DNA of 16,053 nucleotides from an uncultured Alistipes sp. (GCA_900546005.1 URBJ01000048.1:1-16053), one strand, 5' to 3'. Numbered from the stretch's first letter, positions 7,469-15,820 are shown. Notes: generated by a model not told the origin, from the sequence alone. Translations and numbers: made by a program.

Positions 7469-8437
7469 TTATCTCAGGTTGATTTCGGCCTGTCCGATCA
7501 AGTGTCCGTCCGTAAATATCTTCACCCGATAGGTTCCGCTGGTAATGCCGGCGCCGTAGTAGAAAATACTTACGCTCAGATCCTGATTCTGGTAATCGAC
7601 GGAACGGGTTGCCGAGTAGACAATCTGATCGCCCTCATAGTCGAACATGGCATTGCTCTGGTTGGCCATCACGAATCCATCGGGGCCTATGATCTGTACA
7701 TAGACATTCCGCTCTCCCGGAGCAGCCAGCTCGTTGCCCACCAAAACAAGGTCGACACGCAGGCTCTCCGCTCTATTGGCTCTCGACACCTCCCGATCGG
7801 ACTTGTTCAGAGCAACCAAACGGATGTCTCGGGCACGGATAACAGCTCCCTGCCGTACTTTTGTCGACAGCTCTTCCGACTTCTCCTCAGCCGATTCGGC
7901 CCGCAACCGATAGTCGAGCAGTTTTTTACGGATCGAACTGTTTTCGCCGACCAATTTCTTGTTGATCGTATTCAGCGAGTCGATCTGACGGATATACCCC
8001 TCCATGATCTGACGCATCATGTTTTTCTCCTTCTCGTACTGACGGATCTTGGCATAACTCAACCGACGCTCCTTCTGTAAGGTCTCGATCAGCGAGTCGA
8101 CTTTGAACCGTGCACTGTCGTACTGAACCGAAAGCGTATCGTTCCAACTCTTCAATGTATCGTAATCGTTTCTCAGAGCGATCAACTGCTGGGTCAGCGT
8201 GTCGCGCTCGATGGCAAAGTCGTCACGCATCTGTTTTACCTGCATGAAATAGATCGCCGAAAGGGCGGCCAAGATCACCGCCATGATTATGATCATTATT
8301 TTCAGCCCTTTAACCTTTTTATTAGGACCTTCATCGCCGTAACCGTTCGGATCGTAACCGTAATCCTGATTCTGGTCGTATCCGTAGTTACTGTAATTAC
8401 GATTGTTGTACGTTTGCTGATTATTGTAGTCTTCCAT
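7469..8437 (-). CDS. Membrane-anchored coiled-coil protein with Tyr/Asn-rich N-terminus
   Basis: The product is 322 residues. Residues 1-40 are extremely rich in Tyr, Asn, Gly and Asp (NYGYDQNQDYGYDPNGYGDE) and probably disordered. A KK-K motif leads into one transmembrane helix at about 47-66 (IMIIIMAVILAALSAIYF). Residues 68-200 are a long heptad-like coiled coil with many Leu, Ile and charged residues. Residues 200-322 form a beta-rich domain that includes ERNVYVQIIGPDGFV and ends in QAEINLR. The likely topology is a cytoplasmic tail with a periplasmic stalk and head. It resembles a conserved Bacteroidales hypothetical family, recalled without a search, and no function is known to me. It has its own promoter box and a strong terminator, so it is probably expressed alone, 39 bases after the DUF3108 gene. 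Confidence 0.85.
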   Translation of the reverse strand: MEDYNNQQTYNNRNYSNYGYDQNQDYGYDPNGYGDEGPNKKVKGLKIMIIIMAVILAALSAIYFMQVKQMRDDFAIERDTLTQQLIALRNDYDTLKSWNDTLSVQYDSARFKVDSLIETLQKERRLSYAKIRQYEKEKNMMRQIMEGYIRQIDSLNTINKKLVGENSSIRKKLLDYRLRAESAEEKSEELSTKVRQGAVIRARDIRLVALNKSDREVSRANRAESLRVDLVLVGNELAAPGERNVYVQIIGPDGFVMANQSNAMFDYEGDQIVYSATRSVDYQNQDLSVSIFYYGAGITSGTYRVKIFTDGHLIGQAEINLR

Positions 8438-8467
8438 ATTCGATGGCTTTCAAACTGATTATAGATG

Positions 8468-8497
8468 CAAATATAATCAATTTATTTTGCTGTCAAG
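8468..8497 (-). promoter_or_regulatory. Candidate promoter of the coiled-coil protein gene
   Basis: On the minus strand, TATATTTG (8475 to 8468) is a full TAnnTTTG -7 box. CTTG at 8497-8494, 18 bases upstream, is a three-of-four match to the -33 TTTG. The expected start is near 8461, about 24 bases before the ATG at 8437. The -33 element falls inside the end of the DUF3108 coding sequence. Confidence 0.6.
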
Positions 8498-9298
8498 CGG
8501 GTAACGCAGATTTTTCCACTCGATCAACCGTGCCCGGATCGACCCGACACGAATCGGAGACTCGACATAGATCGGAATTCTGTTCTTATCGTCCGAAACC
8601 CAGAGGGTAAATTCGTCGCCATCCTCAAACGACTCTCCGGTCGAGGTGGCCATCTGACACCTGAACTTCAACGTCCGGAACTTTCCGGCTCCACGAATGT
8701 GCTTGTTCTCCCGGCCGAGAAAACGGTATCCGATGGTACGGATGGTATCCTCCAGCACGAGTTTCATCGAACCCGAACCTCCTGCCGCCTCGATCTGCGA
8801 AAGATCGGCGCACCTCAGATTGAAAAACAGCGCAACTGCATCGTAACTCCCCTCCGACAGGTTCATCCTCTTGTAGGTACTGTCCGGATTTTTGTGGTTG
8901 CGGTAGGCCGTATGCACCTTCTTATTTTCCCAATCATAATGGAACCGACTCGAATAGCGGTACTTTCCCTCCTTTAGCTCGGTTTTTAGCTCGAGCGGGC
9001 GCAGGGTTGCCGAGTCGAGCGTACTGGTGTAGGTATCGTTCAAATCGAAAAACCACTTGTAGAACGGATAGGTCTTGCCATTCGCCTCTATTCTGTACAC
9101 AGGAGTCCCTTTTGAAGAGTTGAAGTTCGTCAGAAACGACACTTCGGCAACATCCGTATTGACAAACGACACTTTGTAACTTACGGCATAAACCAGTTTT
9201 TCGCCATCGCCGAATGCCCGGTGGCTTCCCACTTGGGCCGAAAGTGCAAGACCTGAGAGCACCAATGTGCCTATCGTGAAGATCAGTATTTTTTTCAT
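8477..9298 (-). CDS. DUF3108 domain secreted protein
   Basis: The product is 273 residues with a clear signal peptide (MKKILIFTIGTLVLSGLALSAQ), so it is exported across the inner membrane. Without a lipobox Cys it is probably periplasmic. The mature part starts with FGDGEKLVYAVSYKVSF, matching the opening of DUF3108 proteins, where a beta-barrel-like domain repeatedly reads Y-x-V-x-Y and VAEVSF. Beta strands alternate through the rest, closing at ARLIEWKNLRYPL. The domain's function is not established. Family members are widespread in Bacteroidetes and Proteobacteria. It lies 95 bases downstream of recG on the same strand, but a -7 box overlaps the recG stop codon, so it can be transcribed separately. 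Confidence 0.88.
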   Translation of the reverse strand: MKKILIFTIGTLVLSGLALSAQVGSHRAFGDGEKLVYAVSYKVSFVNTDVAEVSFLTNFNSSKGTPVYRIEANGKTYPFYKWFFDLNDTYTSTLDSATLRPLELKTELKEGKYRYSSRFHYDWENKKVHTAYRNHKNPDSTYKRMNLSEGSYDAVALFFNLRCADLSQIEAAGGSGSMKLVLEDTIRTIGYRFLGRENKHIRGAGKFRTLKFRCQMATSTGESFEDGDEFTLWVSDDKNRIPIYVESPIRVGSIRARLIEWKNLRYPLDSKIN

Positions 9299-9346
9299 AA
9301 CTAAATGAACTGTTTCATTGGGTCGGGGTTAGATTCCGATATACAC

Positions 9347-9364
9347 ATCCGTTTCCCAACGGAT
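9347..9364. repeat. Hairpin in the recG to DUF3108 gap
   Basis: ATCCGTT and AACGGAT form a perfect 7-bp stem around TCCC. It lies 30 bases after the recG stop codon and within the likely leader of the DUF3108 gene. No T-run follows on the minus strand, so it is either a weak recG 3' structure or a leader hairpin. Confidence 0.4.
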
Positions 9365-9388
9365 AAATATATAACGCAAAAATCGACG

Positions 9389-9396
9389 CAAAGTTA
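9389..9396 (-). promoter_or_regulatory. Candidate -7 box for the DUF3108 gene
   Basis: On the minus strand this reads TAACTTTG, identical to the well-supported -7 box at 4831-4838. It overlaps the recG stop codon. No TTTG is found at the -33 distance. It predicts a start near 9382 and a leader of about 84 bases. Confidence 0.4.
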
Positions 9397-11505
9397 TGAA
9401 ATCATACTGAAATCTATCTCTTTTTTCGAAACATACTTGGCTGCAAGTTCGCGCAGCATCCGATTTTCGGGCTTCGCGAGCATCGGATCACCCTGCAACA
9501 CCCGCTCGGCCTCATTTCGGGCAAGGGTCAATACCTGTCCATCCTTACCCAAATCGGCAATCTTCAGATCGAAGGCCAAACCGCTCTGCAGGGTCCCCGA
9601 AAGGTCACCCGGACCGCGCAACTGGAGGTCCATCTCGGCCAGTTCGAAGCCGTCGTTGGTCGAAACCATCGCCCCGAGCCGTTTACGCGATTCGGACGAA
9701 AGCTTGTCGCCACTCATCAGGATGCAATAGGATTGGTCCGCACCGCGCCCGACCCGCCCCCGCAACTGGTGCAGCTGTGAAAGGCCGAAACGTTCGGCAC
9801 TCTCGATCACCATGACCGAGGCATTCGGCACATCCACCCCAACCTCGATAACCGAAGTCGCCACCATGATCTGCGCAACTCCCTGTTTGAAAAGGTTCAT
9901 GCCGTACTCCTTGTCAGCCGGTTTCATCTGACCGTGCACCACAACCGTAACGTACTCGGGCGGCGGAAATGCACGTACGATCCCTTCGTAACCGTCCTCG
10001 AGGTCCTTGTAATCCATCTTTTCGGACTCCTTGATCAGCGGATAGACGATATAGACCTGACGTCCCTTGCGGATCTCCTCGCGGATAAACCCGAACACCC
10101 GCAACCGATGGGCATCACGGTAGTGCAGCGTCCGGACGGGCTTACGTCCCGGAGGAAGCTCATCGATCACCGAGACGTCCAGATCGCCGTATAGGGTCAT
10201 GGCCAACGTCCGGGGGATCGGGGTCGCCGTCATGACCAGCACGTGGGGCGGCCGCTCGTTCTTACTCCACAACCGGGCCCGCTGCGCCACTCCGAAACGG
10301 TGCTGCTCGTCGATCACCACAAACCCCAAATTCCGGAACTGCACCGCATCTTCGATCAGCGCGTGGGTTCCGATCAAAATATGAATCGCTCCCGAACGCA
10401 ACCCCTCATCTATCTGGGTCCGCTCCCTCTTTTTGGTCGAACCGGTCAGCAACTCCACTCGGATATCCAATCCGGCCAGCATCCGGGTAAACGTCGCATA
10501 GTGCTGTGCGGCGAGTATTTCGGTCGGCACCATCATGCAGGCCTGAAAACCGTTGTCGCAGGCCAGCAACATGCACATCAGCGCCACAAGCGTCTTCCCG
10601 CTACCCACATCACCCTGCAGCAGCCGATTCATCTGGTGTCCCGACACCGTATCCTGACGGATCTCACGGATCACCCGCTTCTGGGCTCCGGTCAACGGAA
10701 ACGGCAGGCAATCTTTATAAAACGAATTGAAAAATGCACCTACGACAGGAAAGAGGAAACCGTCGTTACGGGTCGTACGTCCCCGGCGCTCCTTCATAAT
10801 GTTGAGCTGAATGCCGAACAGCTCCTCGAACTTCAGCCGGAACTCGGCCGCACGAAGCGCCTGCTGCGACGTCGGGAAATGGATATTGAACAGCGCATCG
10901 TGCAGCGACATCAGTCCAAGCCGTGCGATAAGATCGGCAGGAAGCGTCTCCCGCAGTCGGTGGTCGACCATCGGCCACAAGTTACACATCAGCGTATAGA
11001 TCGCCTTCGTGCCAAGTTGATTGCGGTTCAACACCTCCGTCGTACTATATACACCCTGCACTCCGCTCCGGAAACGGTTGGCCTGTTCGACCGTCGATTC
11101 GATCTCGGGATGAACGAGGTTGAGCACACCGTTAAAGAACGCAGGACGCCCGAAAACGATATACTCCCTCCCCTGCTCCAATCGCTTCTCGATCCAGCTT
11201 ATTCCCTTGAACCACACCAATTCGGCCACCCCGCTGCCGTCCGAAACCGTCGCAATGAACCGACGTTTGGGCCCTGCACCCACGTGTTGAAACCCCGTAA
11301 TACGGACTTTCAGTTGGATATAAGTCAGCGAATCGTCGTCCAATTCGCCGATCTTCCAGATACGGGTGCGATCGATGTACCGGAACGGGAAATGATAGAG
11401 CAGATCGCCGAGCGTGGCGATCCCCAACTCCTTGCGAAGCATCGAAGCCCGACGTTCGCCGACTCCGCTCAGAAACTTGATGTCGTTGTTCAGAATATCG
11501 TTCAT
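9394..11505 (-). CDS. recG: ATP-dependent DNA helicase RecG
   Basis: RecG is a superfamily 2 double-strand DNA translocase that remodels stalled replication forks and Holliday-type junctions. The product is 703 residues, the normal full length. The N-terminal wedge domain has the OB fold typical of the family (about residues 55-150, including FIATVSDGSG). Walker A is GDVGSGKT at about 298-305, motif II is DEQH at 399-402, and motif III is MTATPIPRTLA. The C-terminal helicase lobe holds VIEVGVDVPNASVMVIE and QLHQLRGRVGRG, the motif V and VI regions that mark RecG and Mfd. All key residues are present. It is divergent from ispG with 77 bases between the starts. Confidence 0.97.
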   Translation of the reverse strand: MNDILNNDIKFLSGVGERRASMLRKELGIATLGDLLYHFPFRYIDRTRIWKIGELDDDSLTYIQLKVRITGFQHVGAGPKRRFIATVSDGSGVAELVWFKGISWIEKRLEQGREYIVFGRPAFFNGVLNLVHPEIESTVEQANRFRSGVQGVYSTTEVLNRNQLGTKAIYTLMCNLWPMVDHRLRETLPADLIARLGLMSLHDALFNIHFPTSQQALRAAEFRLKFEELFGIQLNIMKERRGRTTRNDGFLFPVVGAFFNSFYKDCLPFPLTGAQKRVIREIRQDTVSGHQMNRLLQGDVGSGKTLVALMCMLLACDNGFQACMMVPTEILAAQHYATFTRMLAGLDIRVELLTGSTKKRERTQIDEGLRSGAIHILIGTHALIEDAVQFRNLGFVVIDEQHRFGVAQRARLWSKNERPPHVLVMTATPIPRTLAMTLYGDLDVSVIDELPPGRKPVRTLHYRDAHRLRVFGFIREEIRKGRQVYIVYPLIKESEKMDYKDLEDGYEGIVRAFPPPEYVTVVVHGQMKPADKEYGMNLFKQGVAQIMVATSVIEVGVDVPNASVMVIESAERFGLSQLHQLRGRVGRGADQSYCILMSGDKLSSESRKRLGAMVSTNDGFELAEMDLQLRGPGDLSGTLQSGLAFDLKIADLGKDGQVLTLARNEAERVLQGDPMLAKPENRMLRELAAKYVSKKEIDFSMIS

Positions 11506-11525
11506 TCCCCGCAGTAAATCCGGAT

Positions 11526-11533
11526 CAAAGATA
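11526..11533 (-). promoter_or_regulatory. Candidate -7 box for recG
   Basis: The minus strand reads TATCTTTG, a full TAnnTTTG match, ending about 20 bases before the recG ATG at 11505. The predicted leader is only about 14 bases. No matching -33 TTTG is visible. It lies 22 bases from the opposed ispG box. Confidence 0.4.
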
Positions 11534-11555
11534 CCGAATCTCCGGCAGAGTTTCG

Positions 11556-11563
11556 TACCTTTG
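11556..11563 (+). promoter_or_regulatory. Candidate -7 box for ispG
   Basis: TACCTTTG matches TAnnTTTG and predicts a start near 11570, about 13 bases before the ATG at 11583. The -33 position lacks TTTG. Together with the recG box, it makes the 77-base gap a compact back-to-back promoter region. Confidence 0.45.
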
Positions 11564-11582
11564 CAAAAATTTCGGAACTTCC

Positions 11583-13181
11583 ATGAAAAAATTTTGCGAT
11601 TCGTTAAACCGATACCTCCGCAGAACCACGGGGGTTGTCCGGATCGGAAGTACAGCCGTCGGGGGCGACAATCCGATTCGGGTCCAGTCGATGACCAACA
11701 CCGACACGAATGACACGGCAGCCTCTGTGGCTCAGGTCGAACGGATTGCCGACGCAGGGGGCGAAATCGTCCGGCTCACCGCTCAGGGACGCCGAGAAGC
11801 GGAAAATCTGGGTGCAATCCGCACGGAACTCGACCGTCAGGGGTACTCCAAAGTCCCTTTGGTAGCGGATATTCACTTTCTCCCGTCGGCTGCACTCATT
11901 GCCGCCGAAAAGGTCGAAAAGGTCCGGATCAATCCGGGAAACTTCAACGACCGGGGCGGCGACTTCTCGCATCTGATCGAAATCTGCAAACGCAGGGGCA
12001 CAGCACTCCGGATCGGGGTGAATCATGGATCGTTGGCTCCGGAGGTCGTCGAACGTTACGGCGATACCCCCGAAGGGATGGTCTTCTCGGCCATGCAATT
12101 CCTACGGCGGTGTCGAGAGGCCGATTTCGATCAGGTGGTCGTCTCGATCAAGTCGAGCAACGTACGGGTAATGGTACACGCCTACCGCCTGCTGGTCGCC
12201 GCCATGCGGGAAGAGGGTATGGCCTATCCGCTCCACCTCGGGGTGACCGAAGCCGGAGACGACCGCGAGGGACGGGTCAAATCGGCCGTCGGAATCGGAG
12301 CCCTGCTGGCCGACGGAATCGGTGACACGATCCGCGTATCGTTGACCGAAGCCCCCGAACGGGAGATTCCGGTCGCCCGTCTGCTGTGCAACTACTTTTC
12401 CGGACGGGAGCACCATGCTCCGATTCCGGAGGCAAACGAAGCGTTTTATTCGCCCTACGCATACCGCAAACGGGAATCGACTGCTGTGGCAGGAATCGGA
12501 GGCACACACCGCCCGCCCATTCGGAGCGAAATCCCGGCAGAAACCGCCTCACTCTTTTTCGAGACAGACATTCACGGCATCGACCGCATCCCAGCCGGGA
12601 AGATCGTCGTCCTGACCACCGAAAACCTCAACGGTATCGCCGAACAACGAGCTGCATTTCTGCGAATGGAAGAGGCCGGGATTCACAATCCGGTGATCAT
12701 CAAACGCACCTATCGGGAGCAGGATCCGGAAGTGTTGCGGGTAAAGGCGGCTGCCGATATCGGCCCGCTCTTCTTAGACGGATTCGGCGACGGAATATGG
12801 ATCGAAAATCTCGATCCGGCGATCCCGGCCGAAGAGATCGATGCCCTGAGTCTCGACATATTACAAGCCGCACGGGTCCGGATATCGAAGCCGGAGTACA
12901 TCGCCTGTCCGAGTTGCGGGCGCACCCTCTACCACATCGAGAAGACACTCGCTGCGATCAAACAACGCACCTCGCATCTGGTCGGCGTAAAGATCGGCGT
13001 CATGGGTTGTATCGTCAACGGTCCGGGAGAGATGGCCGATGCCGATTACGGTTACGTGGGTTCGGGTCCCGGGCGAATCACCCTCTACAAGGGTCGAGAA
13101 ATCGTTCGCCGAAACATTCCCGAAGATCAGGCCATCGATGCTCTGCTCGAGTTGATCGAATCGACCCGGGAATCGTCGTAG
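11583..13181 (+). CDS. ispG: IspG, 4-hydroxy-3-methylbut-2-enyl diphosphate synthase, long form
   Basis: IspG (GcpE) makes HMBPP from MEcPP, the penultimate step of the MEP isoprenoid pathway, using a [4Fe-4S] cluster and reduced ferredoxin or flavodoxin. The TIM-barrel half comes first (IRVQSMTNTDTNDTAASV near the start, then ADIHFLPSAALIAAEKVEKV). The C-terminal reductase-like domain carries CPSC (Cys442 and Cys445), MGCIVNGPGE (Cys476) and Glu483. Spacing closely matches the four cluster ligands of the E. coli enzyme. At 532 residues it exceeds the roughly 370 of E. coli, so it has the extra middle domain seen in Bacteroidetes, Chlamydiae and plants, here about residues 300-425. It is somewhat shorter than the roughly 600 I recall for other Bacteroidetes. 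It is monocistronic, divergent from recG. Confidence 0.96.
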   Translation: MKKFCDSLNRYLRRTTGVVRIGSTAVGGDNPIRVQSMTNTDTNDTAASVAQVERIADAGGEIVRLTAQGRREAENLGAIRTELDRQGYSKVPLVADIHFLPSAALIAAEKVEKVRINPGNFNDRGGDFSHLIEICKRRGTALRIGVNHGSLAPEVVERYGDTPEGMVFSAMQFLRRCREADFDQVVVSIKSSNVRVMVHAYRLLVAAMREEGMAYPLHLGVTEAGDDREGRVKSAVGIGALLADGIGDTIRVSLTEAPEREIPVARLLCNYFSGREHHAPIPEANEAFYSPYAYRKRESTAVAGIGGTHRPPIRSEIPAETASLFFETDIHGIDRIPAGKIVVLTTENLNGIAEQRAAFLRMEEAGIHNPVIIKRTYREQDPEVLRVKAAADIGPLFLDGFGDGIWIENLDPAIPAEEIDALSLDILQAARVRISKPEYIACPSCGRTLYHIEKTLAAIKQRTSHLVGVKIGVMGCIVNGPGEMADADYGYVGSGPGRITLYKGREIVRRNIPEDQAIDALLELIESTRESS

Positions 13182-13255
13182 TTCAGGCTGCCGAGCGATC
13201 TTCGACCGCAGATGGCTAACGTTTTTTGAGAAGATAGATCAAACTATGTATGCTT

Positions 13256-13302
13256 AAACTGTGTCTGCAATGCAATAGCTCGATTGCCTGCGGAGACAGT
13301 TT
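13256..13302. repeat. Imperfect long hairpin
   Basis: Arms 13256-13276 and 13283-13302 pair over about 18 positions, with AAACTG/CAGTTT at the base, GCAAT/ATTGC at the tip and a few mismatches between, around an AGCTCG loop. On the minus strand it begins right at the stop codon of the open frame 13301-13444, as a terminator would. A T-run is lacking in that direction. Confidence 0.4.
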
Positions 13303-13444
13303 ATTTCATCTTGCCTTGACGGGGACGGCCGGATTTTAGCTTCTTCTTCGACTTGAACACGAAGGAATCACAGGTTACGGCAAAGCCATCATGTCCCACA
13401 CTTAGAATTAAAAGAGGTCGAAAAGCCGGTGGGCAAAATCGCCG
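13301..13444 (-). pseudogene. Possible remnant of a gene C-terminus
   Basis: A 47-codon frame, open from a stop at 13445-13447, has no good start codon and ends in a strongly basic tail (FVFKSKKKLKSGRPRQGKMK) before TAA. Upstream, the neighbouring frame holds a short ATG ORF that ends a few codons before it, as a single frameshift would give. The stop sits at the base of a hairpin. The tail resembles DNA-binding or transposase-like C-termini in composition, but I recognise no family. It may be chance. Confidence 0.2.
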
Positions 13445-13611
13445 TTATTGAATATACATTCATCTGATTTAACGAAGAGATTGTCACGCCGGTAAAATAA
13501 ATGGGATATAAATTTTTGGAATCTCTGATTTTTAGATTCTTACGTTTTTAAAAGCAAATTCCCGAAAACAAACCCTTCGCAAAATAACAATAACACCCTC
13601 TTCTACAAAAC

Positions 13612-13644
13612 AAGAGATGCACCTTTACATAAGGCGCATCTCTT
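13612..13644 (-). terminator. Terminator of the ribokinase-permease operon
   Basis: AAGAGATGC and GCATCTCTT form a 9-bp stem, continued after one mismatch by CCTT/AAGG around TACAT. On the minus strand it is followed by TTGTTTTG, a usable T-rich tract. It lies 87 bases past the stop codon of the permease gene. Confidence 0.75.
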
Positions 13645-13731
13645 TCTATCTATTTTGACATTGGGCAAGGTAATTCACCGAAATAGGCCAACCGCCATGC
13701 CTCTCTGACTCCAACATACAACCGTACAGCA

Positions 13732-14733
13732 TCAGGCTCCGGCATAGATCAAAAAGCCCAAGCCGATCAGAAACAGCACGAACATCATCACATTCAACCG
13801 GTCGGAACTCTTCGGGGCACCTTTGAACTCTTTCCAGATCAGTATTCCCCACAAGGCAGATACCAGTGTCGCTCCCTGTCCGAGTCCATAAGAGATGGCA
13901 GCTCCGGCCTGTTCCGATGCAATCATACTGAACGACTGACCGATACACCAGATCACACCTCCCAAGACGCCGACACAGTGGGTCTTCAGGCTTCCACGAA
14001 AGTATCCGCCGATTCTGATCGGTTCGCCCTCGACCGGATGACGCATGGCTATCGTATTGAACAAAAAGTTGCTGACAAAAATACCCACCGCAAAGATAAA
14101 GACCGCCGTGTAGGGAGTCAATTTACCCGGTGCGGGATCGGCAAAATTGGAGAGGTCAATCGATGCCGCCACAAAACGGTAGAAAAAGGCCATGATCACA
14201 CCGGCCACAATCGAGATACCGATTCCTTTGGCCGGAACCTTTTTCGAGCCGCTCAACATCTTCCGATAGGCCAATCCGTTCAATACGATCGCTGCACAGA
14301 TCAATACAACCCCAATAAAGATAAACAGCGGTTCACCCTTGGCCGCACCGAAATAGTTGATCAGCACACCCAGCACCAAAGCCAGTCCGATACCGACCGG
14401 GAAAGCAACAGACAATCCACAGATGGCTATCGCAGCCGCCAACAAAATATTACCGGCGTTAAACACAATCCCGCCGAGAAAGGCACTGCCGATGTTTCCC
14501 CATTCAGCCTGCTTCAAGTCTGCAAGGAAACTGCGCCCTTCCGACCCGAAACTACCCAATGTAAAGGCGAAAATCAACGAACAGAGCAGTACGCCGATCA
14601 CATAATCCCAATAAAAATATTCGTACCGCCAACTTTTCGAGGCGAGTTTTTGGGTGTTGCCCCATGAGCCCCAACAGAGCATCGTGACCACACAGAAAAT
14701 AACGGCCAGCGTGTAATTGTTTACAATATACAT
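13732..14733 (-). CDS. Sugar permease of the DMT superfamily (GRP/RhaT-like), probable ribose transporter
   Basis: The product is 333 residues with about ten hydrophobic helices, and the first reads YTLAVIFCVVTMLCWGSWGN. Repeated small-residue helices such as AISYGLGQGATLVSALWGIL fit the DMT fold, with the two five-helix repeats of glucose/ribose porters and L-rhamnose-proton symporters. It sits in the inner membrane and most likely imports a sugar by cation symport. The gene lies 54 bases after the ribokinase gene on the same strand, so ribose or a related pentose is the expected substrate. Bacteroides ribose loci carry a permease of this kind (RusT). The specific substrate is inference. No promoter box is seen in the 54-base gap. 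Confidence 0.85.
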   Translation of the reverse strand: MYIVNNYTLAVIFCVVTMLCWGSWGNTQKLASKSWRYEYFYWDYVIGVLLCSLIFAFTLGSFGSEGRSFLADLKQAEWGNIGSAFLGGIVFNAGNILLAAAIAICGLSVAFPVGIGLALVLGVLINYFGAAKGEPLFIFIGVVLICAAIVLNGLAYRKMLSGSKKVPAKGIGISIVAGVIMAFFYRFVAASIDLSNFADPAPGKLTPYTAVFIFAVGIFVSNFLFNTIAMRHPVEGEPIRIGGYFRGSLKTHCVGVLGGVIWCIGQSFSMIASEQAGAAISYGLGQGATLVSALWGILIWKEFKGAPKSSDRLNVMMFVLFLIGLGFLIYAGA

Positions 14734-14787
14734 GATTCTATTTTCAGGTTAGTATTAAAAATCAATAGCTTAGATGAAATTTTCGAT

Positions 14788-15717
14788 TTACTTCGGATCA
14801 AAACCGTCGACTTCGCTCCGATAAGGAGCCGATGGCTGTGCACCCATACGGGTCACCGAAAGCGCCGAAGCCCGATTGGCAAAACGGACCGCTTCGTAAA
14901 GGTCTTTCCCTTCGGACAAAGCTACGACTACAGCCGCATTGAACACATCACCCGCAGCCGTCGTATCGACCGCCTCGACCCGATGCGCCGGTATCACCTC
15001 TTCGTAACGGTCATTATAGATAAGGGCCCCGTGCGATCCGAGGGTCACCACAACATTTTCAACTCCCATCTCCCGGATCTTACGGGCAGCAGCCCACGCT
15101 CCCTCCTCGCCCGAAACAGGGATACCGGAAATCAGATTCGCTTCCGTCTCATTGGGGGTAATCAGATAGAGATTCCTAAGCAGCTCTTTTGACAGGGCGG
15201 CCGCAGGTGCAGGGTTCAACACGACACGTTTTCCGCGCTTGGCCCCCTCCGCAACAACATATTCGACCGTTGCCATCGGAACCTCCAATTGCATCAGGAT
15301 GATGTTGCACTCATCGAGCATCTCTTCGGCCCGGGCAATATCGAGCGGCAACAGATTGGCATTGGCCCCGGAGGCGACAACGATCGTATTTTCGGCCTGC
15401 TGATCGACCGAAATCAACGCCACTCCCGATGGATTCTCCTCATCGACAAAGACAAAACGCGTATCGATACCCTCTTGGGCATACTGCTGCCGACTAGCAA
15501 TACCGAACATATCGTTCCCCGTTTTGCAAACAAAACCCACCTCGGCTCCGAGACGAGCCGCGGCTACTGCCTGATTCGCGCCCTTACCGCCCTGATTCAT
15601 CATAAAGGCTCCTCCAAGCACTGTCTCTCCCGGTCGCGGCAAATGATCGGCGCAAACCACCATGTCGGTATTCGCACTCCCGACGACCAGTACCTCTATT
15701 CTGCTCCGTTTTTCCAT
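14788..15717 (-). CDS. rbsK: Ribokinase
   Basis: Ribokinase phosphorylates D-ribose at O5 with ATP to give ribose 5-phosphate, feeding nucleotide synthesis and the pentose phosphate pathway. The product is 309 residues, the normal family length. The PfkB fold is marked by VVGSANTDMV near the N-terminus, the substrate-side GGKGANQAVAAARLG (from residue 43), and the ATP and anion-hole motif DTTAAGDVFNAA, whose catalytic Asp is D257. DTTAAGD rather than DTTGAGD is typical of ribokinases. A second anchor, VVLNPAPA, is also a ribokinase hallmark. The first gene of the minus-strand operon, it is followed by the permease. Its 336-base upstream region has a tandem repeat and hairpins but no clear TAnnTTTG box. 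Confidence 0.93.
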   Translation of the reverse strand: MEKRSRIEVLVVGSANTDMVVCADHLPRPGETVLGGAFMMNQGGKGANQAVAAARLGAEVGFVCKTGNDMFGIASRQQYAQEGIDTRFVFVDEENPSGVALISVDQQAENTIVVASGANANLLPLDIARAEEMLDECNIILMQLEVPMATVEYVVAEGAKRGKRVVLNPAPAAALSKELLRNLYLITPNETEANLISGIPVSGEEGAWAAARKIREMGVENVVVTLGSHGALIYNDRYEEVIPAHRVEAVDTTAAGDVFNAAVVVALSEGKDLYEAVRFANRASALSVTRMGAQPSAPYRSEVDGFDPK

Positions 15718-15802
15718 AATTTTTACTATTTATTTTTCTATAATTCCTGTTTCCTATGCCCTTCTAAAGCCGAGCTTTCGCACCTCGTCGGTCCGATCGA
15801 CT

Positions 15803-15820
15803 CGATGTGCTCCTACATCG
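15803..15820. repeat. Inverted repeat in the ribokinase leader
   Basis: CGATGT and ACATCG flank a six-base spacer, lying about 86 bases upstream of the ribokinase ATG. An overlapping alternative pairing, GGTCCGAT with ATCGGAACC, is also possible with one bulge. It could be a regulator site or an mRNA hairpin. Confidence 0.35.

Larger units (their letters stand above)
13182..13611. other. Intergenic stretch between ispG and the permease terminator
   Basis: No intact gene is seen. AT content rises after about 13440. Features are an imperfect long hairpin (13256-13302), a protein-like minus-strand frame ending at 13301 (described separately), and a 6-bp inverted repeat, GAATCT and AGATTC, around nine bases at 13519-13539. 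No T-run marks a clear ispG terminator, although TTTTTT lies at 13222-13227. Confidence 0.4.

Noticed and set aside
7454..8080. A 208-codon plus-strand frame over the coiled-coil gene
   Set aside because: It is the reverse frame of a confident gene with its own terminator and promoter.
10243..11517. A 424-codon open frame on the plus strand
   Set aside because: It is antisense to recG, whose motifs are unmistakable. The translation is rich in Arg, His and Gln, typical of a frame opposite a GC-rich gene.
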